A DNA stretch of 64,000 nt, from assembly GCA_002396385.1 (NCBI GenBank), contig DGTD01000018.1, forward strand, positions 15,862-79,861, given 5' to 3'. This document shows, in pieces, positions 36,672 through 44,834 of the stretch. The notes under the pieces were generated by a model. It worked only from the letters and a program-made list of their open reading frames with translations, made no database searches and had not been told where the DNA came from. Both the position numbers and the translations under genes were made by a program. The stretch is from Bacteroidales bacterium UBA4345 (GTDB lineage Bacteria; Bacteroidota; Bacteroidia; Bacteroidales; Paludibacteraceae). Each line of letters opens with the position of its first letter. The stretch's first letter is position 1.

Positions 36672-37430
36672 TCATTTTTTGTTTGTCACAGGTCTGACTA
36701 GCCGCCCGTAGCATCTCGGGACAGGCATCACCCCAATATCTTCCATTTTAGCTCCCTTCTTGAAAACGAACTGTAAAGCCGTTCCATTTTCACCAGAGCC
36801 GAGCGAGGCAGTCCAATACCAGCCTTGGAAATAGGTTTTAGGGTCATCTTTCGACTCTTCGTACTCGGAAGCAGGGAAAAAGATGGTGTTACCATTGATC
36901 TTACTGATTCCCCAGAGTCCACAAACCCCGGTACTGTCGAAATCGTCGACCCATTCCCACGAGCAGCACATGCGCAACGCATTAAAATCGTCTTCAGTAG
37001 GAGTTCGCCAGTTGTCGCTCCAATTAGCGACTGCGGCATCGTCTTCGGCCGTCAATTCAGAAACAGCATCAACCAGTCCATAATCCGCCGCCATACAGTA
37101 CTTTTTAATAGAGGTGCAGCTATCGCCGCTATATTTATAGGTGTGCCAATCGAACTCCACATTCGAGACCAATTCGCCCCAAGCGACCACTTCTCCCTCC
37201 TCGGCCGGCGTTTTAGCCCCCACATTGGCAGTAGCCCACAACACAGGAAGCCCCACATCGACAAAGTTGTGTCCATCGACAGAGCCGGAAACGGAGACAG
37301 AAGTCCTTGCCGTTGAATCGGGTTCGGCGGCATTGGCACACGACGAGAGGATGAGAACCGCAAGAACGGCGCCCTTCAAACGAAGCAGATTATGACCTAC
37401 ATTATCCAAATGCATCGAATATTCCTTCAA
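36672..37430 (-). CDS. FISUMP-like domain lipoprotein
   Basis: 252 aa. An N-terminal hydrophobic stretch ends in LAVLILSSC, a lipobox. The remainder is a single domain of the type common in Bacteroidales and Fibrobacter surface proteins: GHNFVDVGLPVLWATANVGAKTPAEEGEVVAWGE, then NWRTPTEDDFNALRMCCSWEW, NTIFFPASEYEE, GWYWTASLGSGENGTALQFVF and a VPRCYGRLVRPV end. Function is unknown; the fold probably binds ligands or is structural on the cell surface. Start could also be the ATG at 37415. It lies between two identical tRNA-Pro genes and 9 nt after the small membrane-protein gene. Confidence 0.8.
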   Translation of the reverse strand: MKEYSMHLDNVGHNLLRLKGAVLAVLILSSCANAAEPDSTARTSVSVSGSVDGHNFVDVGLPVLWATANVGAKTPAEEGEVVAWGELVSNVEFDWHTYKYSGDSCTSIKKYCMAADYGLVDAVSELTAEDDAAVANWSDNWRTPTEDDFNALRMCCSWEWVDDFDSTGVCGLWGISKINGNTIFFPASEYEESKDDPKTYFQGWYWTASLGSGENGTALQFVFKKGAKMEDIGVMPVPRCYGRLVRPVTNKK

Positions 37431-37439
37431 TAAATCCTC

Positions 37440-37658
37440 CTATCTCTGACAGTGCATCACCTTCATCACCTGCAGAAGCCACAGCACCACCAGCAGCATC
37501 GGCAACATCGGCAACAGAACAGGCGTCAGCTTGCAAGGAAGCATAGCGAGGCTGTCATTTGTCCCCGCATCGTCTATATTCCGTTCCTGGTCCCTTAGGA
37601 ACACGTTCACCTGCTTTTTCTTACCAGGGTTCGGTTCCTTATCGTCATCAACGTCCAT
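37440..37658 (-). CDS. Small hypothetical membrane protein
   Basis: 72 aa from the ATG at 37658 (MDVDDDKEPNPGKKKQVNVF). A longer in-frame version would read through the tRNA-Pro gene and its terminator, so the downstream ATG is chosen. The N-terminal half is highly charged; the C-terminal part (LTPVLLPMLPMLLVVLWLLQVM) is one transmembrane helix. No family recognised. It ends 9 nt before the FISUMP-like lipoprotein gene, so the two may be one unit. No clear promoter was found. It may not be a real gene. Confidence 0.45.
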   Translation of the reverse strand: MDVDDDKEPNPGKKKQVNVFLRDQERNIDDAGTNDSLAMLPCKLTPVLLPMLPMLLVVLWLLQVMKVMHCQR

Positions 37659-37677
37659 ATACAAAGATAATGATAAC

Positions 37678-37709
37678 AAAAAGCGACTTGAAGAAATATC
37701 AAGTCGCTT
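37678..37709 (-). terminator. Terminator of tRNA-Pro copy 2
   Basis: Perfect 11-bp stem AAGCGACTTGA/TCAAGTCGCTT (37681-37691, 37699-37709), T-rich on the minus strand beyond it. Similar in design to the terminator of copy 1. Confidence 0.87.
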
Positions 37710-37713
37710 ATAG

Positions 37714-37787
37714 TCGAGATGAAGGGATTCGAACCCCCGACCCTCTGGTCCCAAACCAGATGCGCTAGCCAACTGCGCTACATCTCG
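37714..37787 (-). tRNA. tRNA-Pro (anticodon UGG), copy 2
   Basis: Same 74-nt sequence as 36509-36582, including acceptor CGAGATG/CATCTCG and anticodon TGG. Its presumed -7 element (minus-strand TTATTTTG at 37811-37818) has one mismatch to consensus. Confidence 0.95.
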
Positions 37788-38210
37788 GTAACCCTTTCGG
37801 AATTGCGGTGCAAAATAAGCGATAAAAATCCATACTACCAAATTTTCAAGGCTCGAATTTTACTAAAAATGCAGGGAATTTTCACAAATTCCCTGCATCC
37901 CCAGTGTTATTTGTTTCCTGTCGTAGAAAATAGATAACACATTGAACATTGAATATAAATGCATTAATCATTTGACTAATGCAACCACCAAAAGAATAAT
38001 TATCAAAAATCACTGATTCCGCAAATATTGCGGACGAGAGCAAACCGACCATCAACAAACGACGGAATGCAAATACAAAAATAAACGTTTTTTTGTTGGA
38101 AAGCAAAGTAAATACCAGCCATACCTTATTTTAAGTTAAATAAAACAAATTTGACGCATATTTATACCAACACTTATCGTTATATGTATAAAAATCACAA
38201 ACATTTGAAT
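37788..38210. other. AT-rich intergenic region
   Basis: Between tRNA-Pro copy 2 and the thioredoxin-like gene. A 12-nt near-repeat TGCAGGGAATTT/AATTCCCTGCA (about 37869-37898) could form a hairpin. No gene or RNA family was recognised. Confidence 0.4.
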
Positions 38211-38218
38211 TAAATTTG
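38211..38218 (+). promoter_or_regulatory. -7 promoter element of the thioredoxin-like gene
   Basis: TAAATTTG, exact TAnnTTTG match, 36 nt before the ATG at 38255. Confidence 0.6.
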
Positions 38219-38254
38219 CGATATTCAACATAATCCAGTCCGAGATTACACACC

Positions 38255-39649
38255 ATGAAGAAAACAAGTTACTGCATTATAGCGTTAGCAGCCTTCGGCA
38301 TGCATGTTGCGGCCAAAACGACAGTCATTTCCGGGAACGCTCCCTCGTTCGCAGGAAAGACCATCGCCGTACGCACATATAGCGAGCAGGTGCTGCACGA
38401 GGAAGAAGAGCTCGGACAGGCAACCGTAGCGGCCGACGGGTCTTTCAAATTTGAGATAGAGACCGACCACACCCTCCAAGTCTTCATTCCCACCGATGTA
38501 ACGAAAGCATTCCTGTATGTTGAGCCGGGCGAGAGTTATACCATATCTTTACCCGAATACAGGGAACGCACTATCTTTGAGAAACTGGATCCCTATTTCG
38601 CGCCAAAAGACTATCTGGCAACCATAGAGGGGATGCGCCGTGGCGACTTCAACTACCAGATGATGGAGTTTGAAGACGCATTCGACTTCTACACCATGAA
38701 GCACATCACCTATGGCTCGAATGTCGACTCGCTCAGGAAGTCGGTCAGGGAATTGAGGAACATCTTCACCGACCTGAAGAAACCCTTCCAAGAGAAATTC
38801 AAGAGCTACCGCTACATCTTGCTGTTGAACATGTGCGTTGGCGAGAACCAACCTATGCAAGACACCATCATCCTACAACTAAACGCCATTGGCGCCGATT
38901 ACAGCAACCCCGCTTTTTGGGACGCCTTCAACAACGTCTTTAACGAATTCATAGTCGGGCAGATAGGTTCTGAAGAGTATGAGTTGTTCAAGCGTGTGGT
39001 GGTAGACAACAATGCGAAAATGATGATGGAAATCTTAAGGCACCGCTACAAGATTACCAATCCGCTGTTGCGCGAGTTGGCCGCCATCAAACTGGTAGCC
39101 GACCTGACATCGTTCCAAGAGTTCAGCCGCAGCCAGGTGATAACCATGCTGCAGACGCTGGGAACCGTGATAAAGGACAAGGACAACAGAGAACTGCTAC
39201 AAGGCCTCATCAACAAGACCAGCGTCAACTACATCGGCACGCCGGCACCCGATTTCGAGGCAACCGATGCGAACGGGAAAACCTTCAAACTGTCGGACCT
39301 CAAAGGCAAGTTTGTCTATCTTAATTTCTGCAACTCGAACCTCGAGAAGACAGGCCGCGACCTGCAGGTTTTACGCCGTTTCCACGACAGCTACGACGGA
39401 GCCCTTGAAATAGTCAATATCTTCCTGTATGACAACAAGGAAACCGCAAAGCGAATGGCAAAGCCATTCCAAGGAAAAATGCGATTCGCAACGGTGGCGA
39501 ACCCCGATGCCCTCCGGCACGTTTACGACGTGAAAGGAATCCCCACGTACCTGCTTCTCGACAAAGAGGGAAAGTTCTTGATGACGAAGGGTACAGAACC
39601 CAACGACGAGTTACGTCTTTTCCTTCAGAACACCCTTCAACTTAAATAA
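38255..39649 (+). CDS. Exported thioredoxin-like (TlpA/AhpC-type) protein without CxxC
   Basis: 464 aa with a signal peptide (MKKTSYCIIALAAFGMHVAA). Residues 22-110 resemble the DUF4369-like beta-domain found before TlpA domains in Bacteroidales; a helical middle follows. The C-terminal 140 residues are a thioredoxin fold: IGTPAPDFEATDANGKTFKLSDLKGKFVYLNFCNSN, then VYDVKGIPTYLLLDKEGKFL with the cis-Pro. The active-site motif reads FCNSN in place of CxxC, so only one Cys remains and dithiol oxidoreductase activity is unlikely. Periplasmic. Own promoter, single gene. Confidence 0.85.
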   Translation: MKKTSYCIIALAAFGMHVAAKTTVISGNAPSFAGKTIAVRTYSEQVLHEEEELGQATVAADGSFKFEIETDHTLQVFIPTDVTKAFLYVEPGESYTISLPEYRERTIFEKLDPYFAPKDYLATIEGMRRGDFNYQMMEFEDAFDFYTMKHITYGSNVDSLRKSVRELRNIFTDLKKPFQEKFKSYRYILLLNMCVGENQPMQDTIILQLNAIGADYSNPAFWDAFNNVFNEFIVGQIGSEEYELFKRVVVDNNAKMMMEILRHRYKITNPLLRELAAIKLVADLTSFQEFSRSQVITMLQTLGTVIKDKDNRELLQGLINKTSVNYIGTPAPDFEATDANGKTFKLSDLKGKFVYLNFCNSNLEKTGRDLQVLRRFHDSYDGALEIVNIFLYDNKETAKRMAKPFQGKMRFATVANPDALRHVYDVKGIPTYLLLDKEGKFLMTKGTEPNDELRLFLQNTLQLK

Positions 39650-39704
39650 TGCTAAAATAGGAAAATAAATAGTGACAAATCGGCCAATAATTAGCGCTTT
39701 TTTC

Positions 39705-39712
39705 TATTTTTG
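39705..39712 (+). promoter_or_regulatory. -7 promoter element of the purH/mre operon
   Basis: TATTTTTG, exact TAnnTTTG match, 57 nt before the ATG at 39770. Confidence 0.58.
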
Positions 39713-39769
39713 CAAATAAAAGGTAAGAAACGACAATCTCATACATAAAATTCGAAAAAAGTAATCATT

Positions 39770-40366
39770 ATGTCTGATACGAAAAAAATAAAAACAGCAT
39801 TAGTGTCTGTTTTCCACAAAGACAACCTCGACGAAATCATCAAGAAGCTCCACGCAGAAGGAGTTCAGCTGATTTCAACAGGAGGCACCCAGAGTTTCAT
39901 TGAATCGCTTGGCGTACCCTGCAAGTCAGTAGAATCGTTCACCACCTACCCATCGATATTGGGAGGCCGCGTGAAGACCCTCCATCCAAAAATTTTCGGA
40001 GGTATTTTGGGCCGCCGCGAACTTGAGAGCGACCAGAAGCAGATGGCACAATACGAGATTCCAGAAATCGACCTCGTCATTGTAGACCTCTATCCGTTCG
40101 AGGAGACCGTAGCCAGCGGTGCGAGCGAGGCCGACATCATCGAGAAAATTGACATAGGCGGTATTTCGCTTATCCGTGCAGCCGCAAAGAACTTCAACGA
40201 TGTTGTCATCGTAGCAAGCAAGAACCAGTACAAGCCATTGCTCGACATCCTCAACAAGCAGGGTGCATCGACCAGCAAGGCAGAACGCAAATGGTTCGCA
40301 GAACAGGCATTCGGAGTGTCTTCAAACTACGACACCCATATTCACGCATACTTCGCAGGCAAATAA
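39770..40366 (+). CDS. purH: IMP cyclohydrolase (N-terminal MGS-like half of PurH only)
   Basis: 198 aa. It matches the N-terminal domain of bifunctional PurH from KTALVSVFHKDNLDEIIKKLHAEGVQLISTGGTQSFIESLG through GGRVKTLHPKIFGGILGRR, DLVIVDLYPFEETV and IDIGGISLIRAAAKNFNDVVIVASKNQY to NYDTHIHAYFAG. It ends there with a stop; the AICAR transformylase domain (about 300 aa) of normal PurH (about 510 aa) is absent, and mreB starts 27 nt later. The product should close FAICAR to IMP, the last step of purine synthesis. The missing transformylase must be encoded elsewhere. No remnant of the second half is visible, so this is a clean one-domain gene. Confidence 0.88.
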   Translation: MSDTKKIKTALVSVFHKDNLDEIIKKLHAEGVQLISTGGTQSFIESLGVPCKSVESFTTYPSILGGRVKTLHPKIFGGILGRRELESDQKQMAQYEIPEIDLVIVDLYPFEETVASGASEADIIEKIDIGGISLIRAAAKNFNDVVIVASKNQYKPLLDILNKQGASTSKAERKWFAEQAFGVSSNYDTHIHAYFAGK

Positions 40367-40393
40367 CAACCTAGCACAAAACCATCCAACACA

Positions 40394-41413
40394 ATGGGTT
40401 TATTTTCGTTCACACAGGAAATTGCGATGGACCTTGGCACCGCCAATACGGTCATCATCCACAACGACAAGATTGTGGTTGACGAACCGTCTATTGTCGC
40501 CATTGACCGTAGCAGTAAAAATATGATAGCATTGGGGGCAAAAGCCCAGCAAATGCATGGTAAGACGCACGAGAACATCAGGACCGTACGTCCATTGCGC
40601 GATGGCGTTATATCGGACTACGACGCAGCAGAGAAAATGATGCGCGGTCTGATAAAGATGGCCGTTTCAAAGAACCTCTTGTTCGACCCCGCCCTCAAAA
40701 TGGTCGTGGGTATACCTTCTGGAAGTACAGAAGTGGAAATGCGCGCCGTACGCGACTCTTCCGAGAAATCGGGCGGACGCGAAGTGTATATGATTTATGA
40801 GCCAATGGCCGCTGCAATCGGTATAGGTATCGATGTCGAGATGCCAGAAGGCAACATGATTGTAGATATAGGTGGCGGTACCACTGAAATTGCCGTTATC
40901 GCCTTGGGCGGTATCGTCTCTAACAACTCCATCCGAATAGCAGGCGACGACTTGACAGCCGACGTCATCGAATACATGAACCGCCAGCACAACATCAAGG
41001 TGGGCGAACGCACTGCCGAGCTTATCAAAATCAACGTAGGCTCCGCACTCACAACCCTTGAAGACCCACCAGAAGACTACATTGTGCATGGTCCGAACCG
41101 TATGACCGCCCTCCCTATGGAGGTACCGGTATCGTATCAGGAGATTGCTCACTGTATCGAGAAATCGATATCGAAAATTGAAGCAGCCGTACTGAGCGCA
41201 TTGGAACAGACCCCGCCTGAACTATATGCCGACATTGTCCGCAAGGGTATATGGCTGGCAGGTGGTGGAGCATTGCTCCGCGGTTTAGACAAACGTCTCA
41301 CCAACAAGATTGGTATCCAATTCCACATTGCCGACGACCCATTGCACGCAGTGGTCCGGGGCACAGGCGTAGCCCTCAAGAACACCGACAAGTTCTCGTT
41401 CTTGATTCGTTAA
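40394..41413 (+). CDS. mreB: Rod-shape-determining protein MreB
   Basis: 339 aa actin-like ATPase: phosphate-1 motif MDLGTANTVI, connect-1 VGIPSGSTEVEMRAVRDS, phosphate-2 MIVDIGGGTTEIAVIALGGIV, adenosine motif GIWLAGGGALLRGLDKRL. It polymerises on the inner membrane and guides side-wall peptidoglycan synthesis with MreC, MreD, PBP2 and RodA, all encoded next in order. A hairpin with a T-run follows before mreC. Confidence 0.97.
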   Translation: MGLFSFTQEIAMDLGTANTVIIHNDKIVVDEPSIVAIDRSSKNMIALGAKAQQMHGKTHENIRTVRPLRDGVISDYDAAEKMMRGLIKMAVSKNLLFDPALKMVVGIPSGSTEVEMRAVRDSSEKSGGREVYMIYEPMAAAIGIGIDVEMPEGNMIVDIGGGTTEIAVIALGGIVSNNSIRIAGDDLTADVIEYMNRQHNIKVGERTAELIKINVGSALTTLEDPPEDYIVHGPNRMTALPMEVPVSYQEIAHCIEKSISKIEAAVLSALEQTPPELYADIVRKGIWLAGGGALLRGLDKRLTNKIGIQFHIADDPLHAVVRGTGVALKNTDKFSFLIR

Positions 41414-41471
41414 AAAGGCCGAAGTGGAACCCACTCACAGCAAACGTTACTCTTTAACGAATAACAAACAT

Positions 41472-41503
41472 AAAACACGCTGCAGAAGGCAACGTGTTTT
41501 TTG
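41472..41503 (+). terminator. Hairpin terminator/attenuator between mreB and mreC
   Basis: AAAACACG/CGTGTTTT stem (41472-41479, 41493-41500) followed by more T, located inside the mre operon. It could reduce transcription into mreC and raise the MreB to MreC ratio. Confidence 0.75.
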
Positions 41504-41528
41504 TTGTTAAATAGGCATTAGCAAAGCG

Positions 41529-42374
41529 ATGGAAACGCTCATCCGATTTTTTATCATATTTAAAACCTTCTTTGTCTTTGTGTTGTTGGAGCTGCTCAGC
41601 CTTATGCTGTACTTCAGTTTCAACAGTTTTCAGCACGGGCAATACCTGAATGCCAGCAACACAATAGCCGGCAGACTTTACGAAATGCGTAGTTCCATTA
41701 CCGACTACATTGAATTGGGCAACACCAATTGGGAACTGGCACGCGAGAACGCCATGCTGAAGACTCAGCTTTACGCATCGAACAAGGCTTTGGAATACTT
41801 CCGCGAAGACTCGACCTACGCCAAGCGCAAGAAGGTTGCCGAAGATAACAATTACTCTTTCATGTCGGCACGTGTGGTAAACGCCACCTTCACCAAGGCG
41901 CACAACTATCTAACCCTCGACAAAGGGTCGGCAGAAGGCGTGCGTCCGGAAATGGGCGTCGTCTGCCAGGCAGGTGTAGTAGGCATTGTAAGTGCGGTGA
42001 GCGAACACTTTTCGTTAGTGATACCGGTGCTGAACGTTTCGAGCCGCATCAGCGTAAAGGTAAAAGACAAGAGCCAAACCGGCACTCTGGTGTGGAAAGG
42101 CGACGACTACCGCTATGCCAGTTTGGAAGATGTTCCAAGCTACATTCCGATAGCAAAAGGCGATACCATACTCACCAGCGGTTACTCTTCTATATTTCCC
42201 GAAGGTGTTTTCGTAGGGCGGATTGAGAAGAACGAACGCGGCAAAGACCAACTCTTAAACCTGAAGGTCGGCCTAGGTCCCGACTTCAGCAAACTGGTCT
42301 ATGTAGACATCATTGACTTTAAGAACGCCGAAGAAATGAAAAAACTGGAAAGGGAGGGCACTGCCAATGAATAG
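41529..42374 (+). CDS. mreC: Rod-shape-determining protein MreC
   Basis: 281 aa. One N-terminal membrane helix (IIFKTFFVFVLLELLSLMLYF), a coiled coil (about 55-100), and the two beta-barrel MreC core with VVNATFTKAHNYLTLDKGSAEGVRPEMGVVCQAGVVGIVSAV and GDTILTSGYSSIFPEGVFVGRI. It scaffolds the elongasome in the periplasm. Its end overlaps mreD by 8 nt, suggesting translational coupling. Confidence 0.94.
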   Translation: METLIRFFIIFKTFFVFVLLELLSLMLYFSFNSFQHGQYLNASNTIAGRLYEMRSSITDYIELGNTNWELARENAMLKTQLYASNKALEYFREDSTYAKRKKVAEDNNYSFMSARVVNATFTKAHNYLTLDKGSAEGVRPEMGVVCQAGVVGIVSAVSEHFSLVIPVLNVSSRISVKVKDKSQTGTLVWKGDDYRYASLEDVPSYIPIAKGDTILTSGYSSIFPEGVFVGRIEKNERGKDQLLNLKVGLGPDFSKLVYVDIIDFKNAEEMKKLEREGTANE

Positions 42375-42882
42375 CTTCCTAAACATAAATCTGATTACGG
42401 AGTGGGTGCTCCTTATCGCAGTACAGGTGCTGGTGCTGAACGGAATCGACTACCTTCAGTTGGGAACACCGTTCCTCTTTATTCTCTTCATCATCGACCT
42501 GCCGACCGATATGAACCGCATAACACTACTGCTGACCGCATTCGCCACCGGATTGGTCGTCGACATTTTTTCGAGCACGCCCGGCATCCATTCTACCGCC
42601 TGCGTTTTAATAGCCTATCTGAAACGCTGGATCAGCAAGGCACTCGGGCCTTCGGACATTTCGTCGCTGACACCCTCGTTCCAGACATTCGGCCGCTCGC
42701 GCTATCTGCAATATGCGGCAGCCATGGTAACCATTCACCACACCCTGTTCTATTTTTTAGAAAGCGGATCACTCAACCAGGCCGGACAAACAACAGTAAA
42801 GACGATTGAATCGGTACTGATTACCATGCTGTTGATTTTCAGCGTAGAATACTTCAAATACCGGCACAGTAAAAACGAATAA
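42367..42882 (+). CDS. mreD: Rod-shape-determining protein MreD
   Basis: 171 aa, about five to six transmembrane helices (LLIAVQVLVLNGIDYL, TPFLFILFIIDLP, LLLTAFATGLVVDIFSSTPGIHSTACVLIAYL). FATGLVVDIFSSTPGIH is the characteristic MreD loop. It is the inner-membrane partner of MreC. Position between mreC and mrdA supports the call. Confidence 0.9.
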   Translation: MNSFLNINLITEWVLLIAVQVLVLNGIDYLQLGTPFLFILFIIDLPTDMNRITLLLTAFATGLVVDIFSSTPGIHSTACVLIAYLKRWISKALGPSDISSLTPSFQTFGRSRYLQYAAAMVTIHHTLFYFLESGSLNQAGQTTVKTIESVLITMLLIFSVEYFKYRHSKNE

Positions 42883-42929
42883 CAAGTCGGGCACCCCACT
42901 TTTCTCCGACAAGAAAACAAGTACAAAAC

Positions 42930-44813
42930 ATGGTAAACGACCCATATCAAAACAGGAAATACGTCATTGGCGGCTTCATGTTATTAGTGGTGGCCATTTA
43001 TGTGGCGCGCATGTTTGTACTGCAGATTATGGACACCAGCTACCGCGACCAAGCCGACAACAACGCCTTTTACAAAGAAATAACCTATCCGCCACGCGGC
43101 GTCATTAAAGACCGGAACGGGAAAGCCATCGCCTTCAACAAAGACGCCTACGACATTCTGATAACTGTCCGCGACGCCAAAGGCATCGACACAGCCAGTT
43201 TCTGCAACGCGCTCGACATTGACCGGGCCACCTTCGAAGAGCGGATGAAAAAAATAAGGCTCATACCCGGTTACTCGCCCTATACGCCACAAACCTTCAT
43301 GAGCCAACTCTCGGACGAAGAATTCGCTCCGTTCCAAGAAAAGTTGTTCCGTTTCAAAGGAATCAGCGTTCGAAAGCGCACACTCCGCAACTACAGCTAC
43401 CCGTGCGGAGCCCTCTTGTTGGGCGACCTCGGCGAAATATCGGCCGAACAGCTCAAACGCAAACAGAAAGATAACGACACCTACTACCAACCGGGCGACT
43501 TTATCGGCCTAAGCGGATTGGAACGCACCTACGAGACCTACCTACGCGGGCAGAAAGGCGTGAAGATATGGCTTCGCGACGCACACGGCCGGAAGAAAGG
43601 CCGATTTGAAGACGGTGCAAAAGACGTACCCTTTATTGCGGGAAGCGACATTACCACCACCATCGACATTGACCTGCAAGCCTATGGCGAGCAACTGATG
43701 GCCAACAAAGTGGGAAGTATTGTCGCCATAGAGCCCAAGACCGGTGAAATCCTCGCCATGGTTTCAGCACCAACCTACGACCCTTCGCTACTGGTAGGCC
43801 GCAAACGAAGCAAAGAATTCCTAAAACTGGTAAAAAACCCTTACAAACCGTTGTTCGACCGAACCGTACAGGCGACCTACCCTCCGGGTTCCACCTTCAA
43901 AACCGCCAACACACTGGTACTGATGCAAGAGGGGTTCGTAAACGCCAACAAATGCTACTCGTGCACACACGGTTTCCATGCCGGACGTCTGACCGTAGGC
44001 TGCCACCACAACGGCTCGCTCGACCTGATTAACGCCATCAAACTGTCGTGTAACGCCTACTTCTGCTACGGCTTTAAAGACATGATAGACCACCCCAAAT
44101 ACAAGGGAGCCGCCAACGGATTCGAAACATGGAAAAAGCACCTAGTATCGATGGGATTCGGCTACCGCCTCGGCACTGACGCACCTAGCGAGAAACGCGG
44201 CTACATACCCAATGCGGGTGTCTACAACAAAATATACGGCGAGCGCCATTGGAAAGCGACCACCATCATTTCAGACGCCATCGGACAGGGTGAAATACTT
44301 ACAACCCCCATCCAGCTAGCCAATCTGGCGGCAGTTATTGCCAACAAGGGTTACTACTATACTCCCCACCTCATCAAGAGCATAGCCGGAACTACCATCG
44401 ACACCGCTTTCACTAACAAGCACGTCAGCACCATCAATCCGAAACATTTCGGTCCGGTCATCGACGGTATGGAGCAGGTGGTACAACACGGTACCGCCTA
44501 TTGGATCAGGAACGACGCCCTGGGTATGTGCGGAAAAACGGGAACCGCCGAAAACCCACACGGGAAAGACCACGCCCTGTTCATTTCGTTCGCCCCCAAA
44601 GACGACCCCAAAATAGCAATATGCGTAGTGGTGGAAAACGCCGGTTTCGGTGCCACGTGGGCAGCTCCAATAGCGGCCCTGATGACCGAAAAATACCTGA
44701 ACGGGCAAATTGAGACCCCTAAACGGCAGTACTGGGAGACCTGGTTAAAGGAATCGAACTTGTTGCCAAGTTTGGCACCTGTTATTCCTTCGACAGCAAA
44801 AACACATAAATAA
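42930..44813 (+). CDS. mrdA: Penicillin-binding protein 2, elongasome transpeptidase
   Basis: 627 aa. N-terminal membrane helix (YVIGGFMLLVVAIYVARMFVLQI), PBP dimerisation domain (PPRGVIKDRNGKAIAFNKDAYDI...GDLGEI), and a transpeptidase domain with SxxK in PPGSTFKTAN, SxN in KLSCNAYF and KTG in GKTGTAENPHGKDHALF. It cross-links peptidoglycan in the periplasm during elongation with RodA, encoded 21 nt later. Confidence 0.96.
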   Translation: MVNDPYQNRKYVIGGFMLLVVAIYVARMFVLQIMDTSYRDQADNNAFYKEITYPPRGVIKDRNGKAIAFNKDAYDILITVRDAKGIDTASFCNALDIDRATFEERMKKIRLIPGYSPYTPQTFMSQLSDEEFAPFQEKLFRFKGISVRKRTLRNYSYPCGALLLGDLGEISAEQLKRKQKDNDTYYQPGDFIGLSGLERTYETYLRGQKGVKIWLRDAHGRKKGRFEDGAKDVPFIAGSDITTTIDIDLQAYGEQLMANKVGSIVAIEPKTGEILAMVSAPTYDPSLLVGRKRSKEFLKLVKNPYKPLFDRTVQATYPPGSTFKTANTLVLMQEGFVNANKCYSCTHGFHAGRLTVGCHHNGSLDLINAIKLSCNAYFCYGFKDMIDHPKYKGAANGFETWKKHLVSMGFGYRLGTDAPSEKRGYIPNAGVYNKIYGERHWKATTIISDAIGQGEILTTPIQLANLAAVIANKGYYYTPHLIKSIAGTTIDTAFTNKHVSTINPKHFGPVIDGMEQVVQHGTAYWIRNDALGMCGKTGTAENPHGKDHALFISFAPKDDPKIAICVVVENAGFGATWAAPIAALMTEKYLNGQIETPKRQYWETWLKESNLLPSLAPVIPSTAKTHK

Positions 44814-44834
44814 AAAACATCCAAAAGCATAAAA

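Noticed and set aside
37659-37841. N-terminal extension of the small membrane protein through the tRNA-Pro gene
   Set aside because: It translates the tRNA and its terminator (the GLGPEGRGFESLHL string is a tRNA reading), so it is not coding.
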